A stretch of DNA of 35,684 nucleotides from Nautiliaceae bacterium (GCA_027063595.1 JAMORJ010000053.1:1-35684); one strand, 5' to 3'. Counted from the stretch's first letter, positions 17,745 through 26,707 are shown. Notes: generated by a model not told the origin, from the sequence alone. A program made the numbers and translations.

Positions 17745-18379
17745 GAGTTATACTTTTTGATCTTGATGGAACGCTTATAGATTCTACCGAGGCTATTCTT
17801 TACGGGTTTAGGAAAACGTTTGAGAAATTTGGAAAAAAACCTCCAAAAGATGAGGATGTAAAAAAACTTATAGGTCTTCCTCTTGATATTATGTTTAGTA
17901 ATCTTGGAATAGAAAAAAAAGTTGAAGAATTTGTACAGACATATAAAAGTATTTACAAAGTAATTTCAAAAGATATGACCGTTTTGCTTCCAAATGCTAA
18001 AGAAGCGATACTTTTGGCAAAATCTTTTGCCAGATTAGGAATAGTTACTACTAAAACGGGAATATATTCAAAAGAACTTCTTGCGTATTTTGGAATTATG
18101 AAATATTTTGATGTTTTAATAGGAAGAGAAGATGTAACAAATCCAAAACCTCATCCAGAACCAATATTAAAAGCTATTTATAGGTTAAAAGCAAATAAAG
18201 AGTCTACTTTCATGATAGGAGATACTTGTTTAGATATGATAAGTGCAAAGGAAGCTGGAGTTATTGGGATTGGCGTTGAGTTTGAATATGATAAAAAGTT
18301 ACACGAATGTGCTAAAATAGTAAAAAAAGATGTTTTAGAAGCTGTGAAGTTTATTAACGCTTTTTCTAACAGCAAATAA
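17741..18379 (+). CDS. HAD-superfamily hydrolase, phosphoglycolate phosphatase-like
   Basis: ILFDLDGTLIDSTEAI, VTTKTGIYSKELLAYFG, KPHPEPILKA, MIGDTCLDMISAKEAG. Confidence 0.88.
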   Translation: MRVILFDLDGTLIDSTEAILYGFRKTFEKFGKKPPKDEDVKKLIGLPLDIMFSNLGIEKKVEEFVQTYKSIYKVISKDMTVLLPNAKEAILLAKSFARLGIVTTKTGIYSKELLAYFGIMKYFDVLIGREDVTNPKPHPEPILKAIYRLKANKESTFMIGDTCLDMISAKEAGVIGIGVEFEYDKKLHECAKIVKKDVLEAVKFINAFSNSK

Positions 18380-18442
18380 ATTACAAAAAGTTACATTAAA
18401 GTCAAAAAGTAGGAAAGAAAAATTTAAATAAAAGGAAAATTA

Positions 18443-18451
18443 TGCTATATT
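18443..18451 (+). promoter_or_regulatory. Extended -10 promoter for the por operon
   Basis: TGCTATATT (TGn-TATATT) about 43 nt upstream of porC-like start, after a 63-nt gap from gph-like gene. Confidence 0.5.
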
Positions 18452-18493
18452 AAGATTACCAAAGTATTTTTAAAAAAATAATAAAGGATAAGG

Positions 18494-19051
18494 ATGTTAC
18501 AAATTAGATGGCACTCTCGTGCGGGACAAGGTGCGGTAACAGGAGCTAAAGCTTTAGCGGATGTTATGGCAAGAACTGGAAAATATGTTCAAGCTTATTC
18601 TGTTTATGGTGCTGAAAAAAGAGGTGCACCAATGACGGCATACGATAAAATTGATGATAAACCAATACTTGATCATTCAAAATGGATGAGACCTGATTAT
18701 GTTTTAGTAATTGACCCATCTTTGGTATTTCAAGAGGAAATAGTAAATAATACAACTGATGATACGGTATTTATAGTAACTACTCATATGGATAAAGAAG
18801 ATTTGTTAAATGTAGCTAAACATCTTCAAGGGAAAAAAGTATATGTAATCGATGCTATTAAAATTTCTCAAGAAGAAATTGGAAGAGCAATTCCAAATAC
18901 TCCTATGCTTGGAGCTTTTGTAAAAATTAGCGGTATTATTCCTTTTGAAGATTTTTTGGTATCTATTAAAGATATTCTTTCTAAATTTCCTCAAAAAATT
19001 ATTGATGGGAATTTAAGGGCGATTAAAAGAGCTTATGAAGAAGTAAAGTAA
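18494..19051 (+). CDS. porC: Pyruvate:ferredoxin oxidoreductase gamma subunit
   Basis: IRWHSRAGQGAVTGAKALADV, YGAEKRGAP; followed by delta, alpha, beta. Confidence 0.92.
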   Translation: MLQIRWHSRAGQGAVTGAKALADVMARTGKYVQAYSVYGAEKRGAPMTAYDKIDDKPILDHSKWMRPDYVLVIDPSLVFQEEIVNNTTDDTVFIVTTHMDKEDLLNVAKHLQGKKVYVIDAIKISQEEIGRAIPNTPMLGAFVKISGIIPFEDFLVSIKDILSKFPQKIIDGNLRAIKRAYEEVK

Positions 19052-19060
19052 GGAGAAATT

Positions 19061-19459
19061 ATGGCTACACCAAAAGAAATGTTGACTACTTGGGATAAAG
19101 TTCAATTTGCAGCTATTCTTCCTGCGTTTGAAGATCTAGAACATAAAAAAAGAAGCAAATTTCATTCATATAATTATTCTGTAGCGGATTGGAGAGTTGA
19201 AAAACCAGTATTTAATAGAGAACTTTGCATAGATTGCGATTTTTGTTGGGTAAGTTGTCCTGATAGTTGTTTTATGGTGGAAGAAGTAGTAAATAAAAGA
19301 GGTAAAAAACAAGCAAAAATTGTGGGAATTAATTATAATTTATGTAAAGGTTGCGGAGTTTGCGTTGATGTTTGTCCAACGCCTATTAAATCGCTTTTAA
19401 TGTTTCCTGAATATGTTGATACTGAAGAAGCGTTAAAACAATGGCCTAAAAAAGATTAA
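19061..19459 (+). CDS. porD: Pyruvate:ferredoxin oxidoreductase delta subunit (2[4Fe-4S])
   Basis: CIDCDFCWVSCPDSC and CKGCGVCVDVCPTP. Confidence 0.92.
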   Translation: MATPKEMLTTWDKVQFAAILPAFEDLEHKKRSKFHSYNYSVADWRVEKPVFNRELCIDCDFCWVSCPDSCFMVEEVVNKRGKKQAKIVGINYNLCKGCGVCVDVCPTPIKSLLMFPEYVDTEEALKQWPKKD

Positions 19460-19468
19460 AGGAAGACA

Positions 19469-20686
19469 ATGGCACAAAAGTATGAATTGAAACAAAGAGA
19501 AGTTTGGGATGGAAATTTAGCGGCGGCTCATGCTTTACGCCAAGCTCAAGTAGATGTTGTTGCGGCTTATCCTATTACTCCATCGACGCCTATAGTTCAA
19601 AACTATGCTCAATTTTTAGCTGATGGGTATGTAGATGGTGAATTTGTAATGGTTGAATCTGAACATTCGGCAATGAGTGCTTGTGTTGGAGCGGCAGCGG
19701 CTGGTGGAAGAGTAGCGACGGCTACATCAAGTCAGGGTTATGCTTTGATGGTAGAAGTTTTATATCAAGCAAGTGGTATGAGACTTCCAATTGTTATGAC
19801 AGTTGTAAATAGAGCGTTAGCGTCTCCTCTTAATATTCACGGAGATCATTCTGATCTTTATCTTGGAAGAGATGCTGGGTGGATTCATTTAATTGCAAAC
19901 AATCCTCAAGAAGCATATGATTTAACTTTATGTGCGTTTAGAATTGGAGAGGATGAGAGAGTACGCCTTCCGGTTACTACTAACCAAGATGGATTTTTAG
20001 TATCTCATACAGCTCAAGTAGTTGAACCACTTAGCGATGAGGAAGCTTATAAGTTTGTTGGAGATTATAAACCTAAATATCCTATGCTTGATACTAAAAA
20101 TCCTGTAACGTATGGTGCTCAAACCGAAGAAGAGTGGCATTTTGAACATAAGGTAAATCAACATAAAGCTTTAATGGAAAGTTTTCCTGTAATTGAAGAA
20201 GTATTTAGCGAGTTTGAAAAACTAACGGGCAGAAAATACAATTTGGTAGAAACTTACAAACTTGACGATGCGGATATTGCGTTAGTGCTTATGGGAAGTG
20301 CGTTTGAGACGGCTATGCTTGCCGTTGATAAAGCAAGAGAAGAAGGAATTAAAGTAGGGCTTCTTATGCCAAGAGTGTTTAGACCGTTCCCATATAACGA
20401 AATTGCTAAAAAACTTAAAAACGTAAAAGCTGTTGCGGCACTTGATAGAAGTGCTCCTATGGGAACTACTGGTGCTTTATTTAACGAAGTATCAGCAGCT
20501 TTAATGGCAAATGGACAAAGCGCTATTATGACAAATTATATTTACGGGCTTGGTGGAAGAGATACGACGGTTGAGCATATTTTAGAAGTAATTAAAGAAA
20601 CAAATGAAAATAAAAAAGCTAATAAAAGAGTTACGCCTCTTCAAGGATTTATAAATCTTAGAGGTCCAAAACTTTCTTTTAATTAA
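19469..20686 (+). CDS. porA: Pyruvate:ferredoxin oxidoreductase alpha subunit
   Basis: AAYPITPSTPI, VESEHSAMSACVGAAAAGGRVATATSSQG. Confidence 0.95.
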   Translation: MAQKYELKQREVWDGNLAAAHALRQAQVDVVAAYPITPSTPIVQNYAQFLADGYVDGEFVMVESEHSAMSACVGAAAAGGRVATATSSQGYALMVEVLYQASGMRLPIVMTVVNRALASPLNIHGDHSDLYLGRDAGWIHLIANNPQEAYDLTLCAFRIGEDERVRLPVTTNQDGFLVSHTAQVVEPLSDEEAYKFVGDYKPKYPMLDTKNPVTYGAQTEEEWHFEHKVNQHKALMESFPVIEEVFSEFEKLTGRKYNLVETYKLDDADIALVLMGSAFETAMLAVDKAREEGIKVGLLMPRVFRPFPYNEIAKKLKNVKAVAALDRSAPMGTTGALFNEVSAALMANGQSAIMTNYIYGLGGRDTTVEHILEVIKETNENKKANKRVTPLQGFINLRGPKLSFN

Positions 20687-20695
20687 GGAGACGGA

Positions 20696-21649
20696 ATGAA
20701 AAATATTACTAATTTAAAAGAATTTGCTTGTACTCCTGATAGATTCCAGGGAGGTCATAGACTCTGTCCTGGATGTGCTCATAGTATGATAGTTAGAGAA
20801 GTAGTTAACGCAACTGATGATGATTTGGTTATTTCAACGGCTACAGGATGTTTGGAAGTTTGTAGTGCGATTTATCCATATACTTCTTGGGATGTAAGCT
20901 GGATTCATATTGGATTTGAAAACGCAGCTGCCGCTATTAGCGGAGCTGAAGCAATGTATAAAGCTTTAAGTAAAAAAAATAAACTTTATAATCCAGATAA
21001 AAGAGTTAAATTTGTAGCATTTGGTGGAGATGGTGGAACTTATGATATTGGTTTTCAATCTTTATCGGGTGCAGTTGAGAGAGGTCATGACTTTTTATAT
21101 GTATGTTTAGATAATGAAAATTACGCAAATACTGGTGGTCAAAGAAGTAGTTCTACTCCCCTTGGAGCTCATACTACGACTACGCCAAGAGGTAGGGTTT
21201 CTTATGGTGAGAAGCAAAGAAAAAAAGATTTAACTATGATTATGGCAGCTCACGGATGTCCTTATGTGGCAACCGCAATTCCAAGTACTAAACATTGGAA
21301 AGATTTAGCAGTAAAAGCCGCTAAAGCAATTGAGACGGTTGGACCTACTTTTATTAATGCTTTAAGTCCTTGTACAACCGAATGGAAATTTAAACCGGAA
21401 GAAACAACAGAAATTGCTGATTTAGCAGTTGAAACTTGTGCGTTTCCTCTTTATGAGATTGAAGATGGACGTAAATTAAGAATTACTTATAGACCAAAAG
21501 TAAAACTTCCAATTGAAGAATATTTATCAAGACAAGGAAGATTTTCTCATTTGTTTAAACCAGAAAACAAATGGATTATTGCTGAATGGCAAAAACAAGT
21601 AGATGAGTATTGGGATTATTTACAAAGAAGAGAAGAGGCTGGAGTTTAA
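20696..21649 (+). CDS. porB: Pyruvate:ferredoxin oxidoreductase beta subunit (TPP-binding)
   Basis: GHRLCPGCAHS, GGDGGTYDIGFQSLSGAVERG, NENYANTGGQRSSSTP. Confidence 0.95.
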   Translation: MKNITNLKEFACTPDRFQGGHRLCPGCAHSMIVREVVNATDDDLVISTATGCLEVCSAIYPYTSWDVSWIHIGFENAAAAISGAEAMYKALSKKNKLYNPDKRVKFVAFGGDGGTYDIGFQSLSGAVERGHDFLYVCLDNENYANTGGQRSSSTPLGAHTTTTPRGRVSYGEKQRKKDLTMIMAAHGCPYVATAIPSTKHWKDLAVKAAKAIETVGPTFINALSPCTTEWKFKPEETTEIADLAVETCAFPLYEIEDGRKLRITYRPKVKLPIEEYLSRQGRFSHLFKPENKWIIAEWQKQVDEYWDYLQRREEAGV

Positions 21650-21674
21650 GCCTCTTTATTTATTTTTTTTAAAC
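21635..21674 (+). terminator. Intrinsic terminator of por operon, overlapping porB stop codon
   Basis: GAGGCT-ggagttta-AGCCTC followed by TTTATTTATTTTTTTT. Confidence 0.75.
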
Positions 21675-21718
21675 TAATGGTGTCTGTCACTATATAATGT
21701 AGAAAGATCAAAATGAAT

Positions 21719-22651
21719 TTAAATCCATTTTTTTCTTTTTAGCCAAATGAAAATACCAAGAGCAATTGAAATATTTATTATCCAAACCATTAAATATCCG
21801 TATTTCCACTCAAGTTCTGGCATATATTTAAAATTCATTCCGTAATTTCCAACGACGAATGTTAAAGGTAAAAAGATTAATGAAATAGCGGCAAGGCGTT
21901 GCATGGCTTTGTTCATGCGGGTTGATAATATACCCATGTGAAGATTTAAAAGATATCCAGTTCTATCAAGTAAAGTTCTTGATTCATCTATTAGATATTT
22001 TAAATGCTCATTTAAATCTATGAATTCGTATTTTAGTTCTTTTCTAATGGTAGGAGGAAATCTATTATAAGCTTTATTTATTACGTCTTTTTCTTGAACG
22101 GTAACTTTTGCAATTCTATTTAAAGTTCTTCTTGCATAGTATATGTCTTTTTGAAGTTCGTCTTCTTCGATAGTTTCTCTAAAAATATTATCTTCTAAAT
22201 CTTCTAAAGCTTCGTCTATTACATCGATTATGAGTATCGTATTATCAATTAGAATATCGGCGATTAGATATGTTACATATTCAAAATTTTGATTTGAATA
22301 TCTTTTTTCGAATTTTCTTGCAAGTTCAGTAATAATTTCTTTTTCTTCGGCTAATACGAAAAATTTGTCTTTAGTGATAATAATGACTACATTATTGTCA
22401 TCATATAGTAAATGTTCTTCTTCGTCGAATTTAATATATTTAAGGATTATTAATTTAAAATTTTCGGTTTCCTCGTAAGTAATTGATTGATCTTCACTTT
22501 GAATATCTTCTATGAAACTTTCTGGAAAACCATTATTAAGAAGCCACTCTATTATTTCTTTTTTATGAACGGTAGAAAAGATTATTTGTTTTTGATTGTT
22601 GTTTAAAGAGATGTTTTCGTGTTTTTCTAAAGAGTTGGTAAATATAAACAT
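21719..22651 (-). CDS. corA: CorA family Mg2+/divalent cation transporter
   Basis: C-terminal TM pair with YGMNFKYMPELEWKYGY (GMN signature). Confidence 0.93.
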   Translation of the reverse strand: MFIFTNSLEKHENISLNNNQKQIIFSTVHKKEIIEWLLNNGFPESFIEDIQSEDQSITYEETENFKLIILKYIKFDEEEHLLYDDNNVVIIITKDKFFVLAEEKEIITELARKFEKRYSNQNFEYVTYLIADILIDNTILIIDVIDEALEDLEDNIFRETIEEDELQKDIYYARRTLNRIAKVTVQEKDVINKAYNRFPPTIRKELKYEFIDLNEHLKYLIDESRTLLDRTGYLLNLHMGILSTRMNKAMQRLAAISLIFLPLTFVVGNYGMNFKYMPELEWKYGYLMVWIINISIALGIFIWLKRKKWI

Positions 22652-22714
22652 ATCACCTCCTTTTGGAGGTTGCAGGGGCTAAAAATTTAAAAAAATTTAT
22701 AGCCTCTACAACCT
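22652..22714 (-). promoter_or_regulatory. corA 5' leader with competing hairpins, one sequestering the Shine-Dalgarno
   Basis: Minus strand: AGGTTGTAGAGGCT (22714-22701) pairs AGCCCCTGCAACCT (22680-22667); ACCTCC-AAAA-GGAGGT (22670-22655) contains SD AAAAGGAGGTGAT then ATG; the arms share ACCT (22670-22667). Confidence 0.65.
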
Positions 22715-22754
22715 AAAATTTATTTTCAAATTATAACGAAAAAAAGGAAAAAAG

Positions 22755-22984
22755 TTAAAGATTTATACTATTTTCCCATATTCCATGAAGGTTACAGCCT
22801 TCTTTTGTCGTTAATTTTTTAGCACCATTAAGGTTTACTTTAAATGCGGCATATCCTATTGTTTTTTCCGGCTCAAAACTTATCGACTAATTTTGTCTTT
22901 ATAAAGTTCGATAAAGTCTATCCAATAGTAGAAGTGCTAGGATGAATTATTCTTTTGTACCTATCACTTCAATGAAAATATATT
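22755..22984 (-). pseudogene. Decayed superoxide reductase / desulfoferrodoxin-domain (PF01880-like) gene
   Basis: Minus strand, three frames: EYIFIEVIGTKE / HPST..YYWIDFIELYKDKISR / ISFEPEKTIGYAAFKVNLNGAKKLTTKEGCNLHGIWENSINL*; retains HPST, WIxxIELY and CNLHGxW motifs; at least three frameshifts. Confidence 0.75.
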
Positions 22985-22994
22985 CTTAAAAAAA

Positions 22995-23525
22995 TCATCC
23001 AAGGATGGCGATTTTTTCTTTTTCTACATTACATACGTTTTTAATTTTTGAAGGGTCAAGTTTTAATTTTTCGTTATCCATAATAACTATTTCTTTATCT
23101 AAGATATGTTTTGCAACTTTTTTAGCAGCATTTAATGAATGCATATAACAACTTCCACACTGATAAATATTTGCTTCTGGAATTTCGTTTGTATCTAAAA
23201 TATTTTGCATTGATTTTTTAAATGCGTTTAACACTTCTTCGTCTTTAGGTTCTCCTATTACGCTCATATAAAATCCGGTTCTACAACCCATTGGAGAAAT
23301 GTCTATTATTTCGTAATTTGGTAGATTTTCTCTCATATATCCAGCAAATAAATGTTCAAGCGTATGCATTGCTTTTTCACTGATGATTTCTTTGTTTGGT
23401 TTTGCAAATCTAAGATCATATACTGTAATTGTATCTCCTTTTGGAGTTTTCATTTTTTTTGCTACTCTAATTCCTGGAGCTGGCATATTTACGTGATCTA
23501 CTAAAAAACTATCAAGCATTGGCAT
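22995..23525 (-). CDS. luxS: S-ribosylhomocysteine lyase
   Basis: LLDSFLVDH-like N-terminus, [23 protein letters not shown]. Confidence 0.96.
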   Translation of the reverse strand: MPMLDSFLVDHVNMPAPGIRVAKKMKTPKGDTITVYDLRFAKPNKEIISEKAMHTLEHLFAGYMRENLPNYEIIDISPMGCRTGFYMSVIGEPKDEEVLNAFKKSMQNILDTNEIPEANIYQCGSCYMHSLNAAKKVAKHILDKEIVIMDNEKLKLDPSKIKNVCNVEKEKIAILG

Positions 23526-23537
23526 AATTTCTCCTTT

Positions 23538-24608
23538 TTAGGTGTATTTTATCAAAATAAATATAACGAAACTAATTATAAAAAAAGGAATCGAATATTT
23601 ATGAAATTGTAAATAAATTTTTGAATCTTTGTAAAATCTCAATGCAATGAGGTTTGCCATTGACGAAATTAAAGTTCCATTTCCTGCGATATTTACTCCA
23701 TATGCTATGTCTAGATATTTGTGAGAAAATTGAGCAATAAAAATAGTAGCTGGAACATTTGAGATTATTTGAGATAAAGCTGTAGATAAAAAAAAGATTT
23801 CTTTAGAATTGAGATTTGAAATTAAAGAGGAGATAGGTTGACTTTTTCCTAAAATTTTAAAGTCTATAAACATCAATATAAAAGTTGCTATAAGAAAATA
23901 ATCGATTTGTCTAAAAATTTTTCTATTAAAAACTAAGTAAAAAGTTGTGATAATTATAAACGCATAAAAACTTTTGTGTAAGTTAAAAAGTACTAAAAAA
24001 ATGATCATTAACGCTATGGATAAGTAGAAATTTTTTGGAGATGGAGTTATTTCTTTTTCGATGATTTTTATTTTTTTTGAGGGAAACGAAAAATAAATAA
24101 AAATTAATAAAATAATTGTTAATTCTAAAAAAAGAGGTAACATTTTATAACTAAACTCTAAAAAAGATGTGTTCATTAAATGAAAAAGGTATATATTTTG
24201 CGGATTTCCAATTGGAGTTAGTAAAGATCCGCTATTTACGGCTATTGCTTCAAAAATAAGAAGTTTTGAGATATCGTTTTTTATAAAGTTTTTTAGAGCT
24301 AAAATAAGCGGTATTAATATAAATAGCGCTATGTCATTTGTTAAAAACATGGATAAAAAAAGAGCAAAAAATACAAAAGTTAAAGCTAATTTTCTTTCGG
24401 TATTTGTTTTTAATAAAATTTTTTTTGCAATTATTTCAAGGTAGTGTGTTTCTTTAATAGCAGTGGTTAAAATCATTAGGGAAAAAAGTGTAAAAATGGT
24501 AGGGTAATCTATATATGTTAAATATTCTTTTATGTTTGAGGGTTTAAACAATATTAAAAACAATGCTAAAAATATAAAAAATAAAAATTCTTTTTGCAAA
24601 AATTTCAT
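23538..24608 (-). CDS. SLC13/ArsB-like (ion transporter superfamily) permease
   Basis: Polytopic; FLTNDIALFILIPL, NSGSLLTPIGNPQNIYLF, SNVPATIFIAQF, NIAGNGTLISSMANLIA. Confidence 0.85.
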   Translation of the reverse strand: MKFLQKEFLFFIFLALFLILFKPSNIKEYLTYIDYPTIFTLFSLMILTTAIKETHYLEIIAKKILLKTNTERKLALTFVFFALFLSMFLTNDIALFILIPLILALKNFIKNDISKLLIFEAIAVNSGSLLTPIGNPQNIYLFHLMNTSFLEFSYKMLPLFLELTIILLIFIYFSFPSKKIKIIEKEITPSPKNFYLSIALMIIFLVLFNLHKSFYAFIIITTFYLVFNRKIFRQIDYFLIATFILMFIDFKILGKSQPISSLISNLNSKEIFFLSTALSQIISNVPATIFIAQFSHKYLDIAYGVNIAGNGTLISSMANLIALRFYKDSKIYLQFHKYSIPFFIISFVIFILIKYT

Positions 24609-24704
24609 GCGAAATTATATCCTAATTTGATATAAAATATTGTTTGATTTTTCCTTTTAAGAAGGAATTAATAAGAAAAAGGTTGTGGTTTTATATTAAA
24701 TTAT

Positions 24705-24821
24705 GTAAAATTTCATTTCAGTTCTCACCTCTTCATTCCTTGGAAGGGTTGCAGGCTATAGCCTGTTAAGGAAGAGGGAGGCTAAACCCAAAAAACAAAA
24801 AAATATAAACAAGGAGCTTAA
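24705..24821 (+). promoter_or_regulatory. rpsB promoter/structured leader, candidate S2 autoregulatory region
   Basis: TATGTAAAAT -10-like element, then nested/alternative inverted repeats: CCTCTTC(24728-24734)/GAAGAGG(24771-24777), palindrome CAGGCTATAGCCTG(24752-24765), GGGTT(24746-24750)/AACCC(24785-24789), AGCCT(24760-24764)/AGGCT(24779-24783). Confidence 0.6.
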
Positions 24822-25652
24822 ATGGCATGTAATGTGACTATGAAAGATTTACTTGAGTGTGGTGTTCATTTTGGTCATCAAAGAAGAAGATGGAATCCAA
24901 AAATGAAAAAATATATTTTTGGAGTTAGAAAAAATATTTATATTATCGATCTTCAAAAAACTCTTAGACATCTTAAATATGCTTGTAATGTAGTAAGAGA
25001 TGCAGCAGCAGAAGGAAAAACTATTCTTTTTGTTGGAACTAAAAAACAAGCGGTTGATGCAATTAAAGAACATGCTGAGAGAGCTGGAATGCCTTATGTA
25101 AATCACAGATGGCTTGGAGGAATGCTAACTAACTTTAAAACTATTCAAAAATCAATTAGAAAACTTGAAATTATCGAAAAAATGCAAGAGAGTGGGCAAG
25201 TAAACTTGCTTACTAAAAAAGAAAGACTTATTCTTGAGAGAAGAAGAGCAAAACTTGAAAAAGTACTTGGCGGTATTAGACATATGAAAAAATTGCCTGA
25301 TATGCTATTTATTATAGATACCGTAAAAGAAAAAATTGCAGTGGCAGAAGCTAATAGACTTGGTATTCCAATTGTTGCGCCTGTTGATACTAACTGCGAT
25401 CCTGATTTAATTGATTATCCAATTCCGGCAAACGATGATGCGATTAGAAGTGTAAACTTGTTGTGTAAAACAATTGCTGATGCGATTATTGAAGGTAAAG
25501 AAATGGCTGAGAGCGCTGGTGAGGGTGAGCCTGTAAGCGAAGAAGAAATAAATCAAGAAATTAAAGAAGTAAAAGAAGAAGCGGCAAACGAGAATAAAAG
25601 CGAGGAAGAGATTAAAGAAGAAATAGAAGAAATTAAAAAAGAGGAGGCGTAA
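24822..25652 (+). CDS. rpsB: 30S ribosomal protein S2
   Basis: [28 protein letters not shown]..., [16 protein letters not shown]; Glu/Lys-rich C-terminal tail. Confidence 0.98.
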   Translation: MACNVTMKDLLECGVHFGHQRRRWNPKMKKYIFGVRKNIYIIDLQKTLRHLKYACNVVRDAAAEGKTILFVGTKKQAVDAIKEHAERAGMPYVNHRWLGGMLTNFKTIQKSIRKLEIIEKMQESGQVNLLTKKERLILERRRAKLEKVLGGIRHMKKLPDMLFIIDTVKEKIAVAEANRLGIPIVAPVDTNCDPDLIDYPIPANDDAIRSVNLLCKTIADAIIEGKEMAESAGEGEPVSEEEINQEIKEVKEEAANENKSEEEIKEEIEEIKKEEA

Positions 25653-26576
25653 ATGGGAGCAATTACTGCAGCAATGGTAAAAGCGCTTAGAGAAAAAACT
25701 GGCGCTGGAATGATGGATTGTAAAAAAGCATTGGTTGAAGCAAATGGAGATGAAGAAAAAGCGATTGAAATTTTAAGAAAAAAAGGTCTTGCAAAAGCGG
25801 CTAAAAAAGCTGATAGAAACGCTGCTGAAGGAAGAGTTGAGGTATATATTTCTCCAGATTACAAACTTGGAACTATGGCTGAAGTTAACTGTGAAACTGA
25901 TTTTGTTGCAAAAACTGATGAATTTATTGAATTTACAAAAGAAATCGTAAGAACTATTGCAACAAACGATATTGCTGATGTAGATTCTTTAATGAAAACT
26001 CCTTTTGGAAATTCTACTTTTGAAGAAGAGCTTAAAGTTAAAATTGCAAAAATTGGAGAAAATATAGTTGTTAGAAGAATTGCTTCAATTAAAGCGCCAG
26101 AAAACGGTATTGTAAATGGATATGTTCATGCTGGAGGAAGAGTTGGAGTATTGGTAGCCGCTGCTTGCGATAAACCTGAAACTTGTGAAGCAATAAAAGA
26201 TGTTTTAAGAGATATTGCAATGCATATTGCAGCGATGAAACCTCTTTATTTAAATCCAGAAAGCGTTCCAGCAGATGTGATTGAAAAAGAAAAAGAAATT
26301 GCAAGAGAACAATTGTTAAAAGAAGGAAAACCTGAAAACGTAATCGATAAAATAATTCCAGGTAAAATAAAAAAATATTATCAAGAAGTATGTTTAACTG
26401 AGCAAGAATACGTAAAAGCTGAGAAAAAAGAAAGCGTTGCAGAAGCGTTAAGTAAAGCTGCAAAAGCGGCTGGAGGAAGTGCAAAACTTGTTGATTTTAT
26501 TAGATTTGAAGTGGGCGAAGGACTTGTTAAAAACGCTTGCAATATGGCTGATGAGGTAGCTAAGGCTCTTAGTTAA
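25653..26576 (+). CDS. tsf: Elongation factor Ts
   Basis: VKALREKTGAGMMDCKKALVEANGDEEKAIEILRKKG, NCETDFVAKTDEF. Confidence 0.98.
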   Translation: MGAITAAMVKALREKTGAGMMDCKKALVEANGDEEKAIEILRKKGLAKAAKKADRNAAEGRVEVYISPDYKLGTMAEVNCETDFVAKTDEFIEFTKEIVRTIATNDIADVDSLMKTPFGNSTFEEELKVKIAKIGENIVVRRIASIKAPENGIVNGYVHAGGRVGVLVAAACDKPETCEAIKDVLRDIAMHIAAMKPLYLNPESVPADVIEKEKEIAREQLLKEGKPENVIDKIIPGKIKKYYQEVCLTEQEYVKAEKKESVAEALSKAAKAAGGSAKLVDFIRFEVGEGLVKNACNMADEVAKALS

Positions 26577-26618
26577 CTTCTTTTCTTCTTATCTTTTTCT
26601 TCTCTTTATAATTTTTTC
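26558..26618 (+). terminator. Possible terminator after tsf with long pyrimidine-rich tract
   Basis: AGCTAAG-GCT-CTTAGTT hairpin overlapping the tsf stop followed by CTTCTTTTCTTCTTATCTTTTTCTTCTC... Confidence 0.4.
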
Positions 26619-26627
26619 TTATAATTG

Positions 26628-26658
26628 TTGAAAGTAGTTATTAATTTTGTTTTAATAT
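26628..26658 (+). promoter_or_regulatory. Candidate promoter for hydrogenase-MCP transcript
   Basis: TTGAAA (26628-26633), 17-19-nt spacer, TTTAAT/TAATAT. Confidence 0.4.
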
Positions 26659-26660
26659 AA

Positions 26661-26707
26661 GGGTCAATGTTTTTTTAAGGAGAAAGGATGAAAATTTCCA
26701 TTGACCC
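26661..26707 (+). repeat. Inverted repeat GGGTCAATG / CATTGACCC spanning RBS and start codon of hydrogenase large subunit
   Basis: Perfect 9-nt arms at 26661-26669 and 26699-26707; the 29-nt loop contains AAGGAG and the ATG at 26688. Confidence 0.7.

Noticed and set aside
18380-18493. Possible tRNA or small RNA in the gap before porC
   Set aside because: No cloverleaf or stable hairpin seen; the content fits a promoter and leader only.
18178-18994. Minus-strand ORFs opposite the HAD phosphatase and porC
   Set aside because: Shadow ORFs against recognised genes.
21675-21712. GGTGTCTGTCAC-TATATAATG near the por/corA 3' ends, a possible promoter or REP-like element
   Set aside because: Lies between convergent genes with no plus-strand gene to drive; single copy in this window, so no repeat evidence.
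24651-24667. TTCCTT-TTAAG-AAGGAA hairpin upstream of rpsB
   Set aside because: Short 6-bp stem in AT-rich sequence with no U-tract; could be an operator but not distinguishable from chance.
24849-26484. Minus-strand ORFs opposite rpsB and tsf (85 and 131 aa)
   Set aside because: Leu/Phe/Gln-rich reverse-frame artefacts of conserved ribosomal/translation genes.
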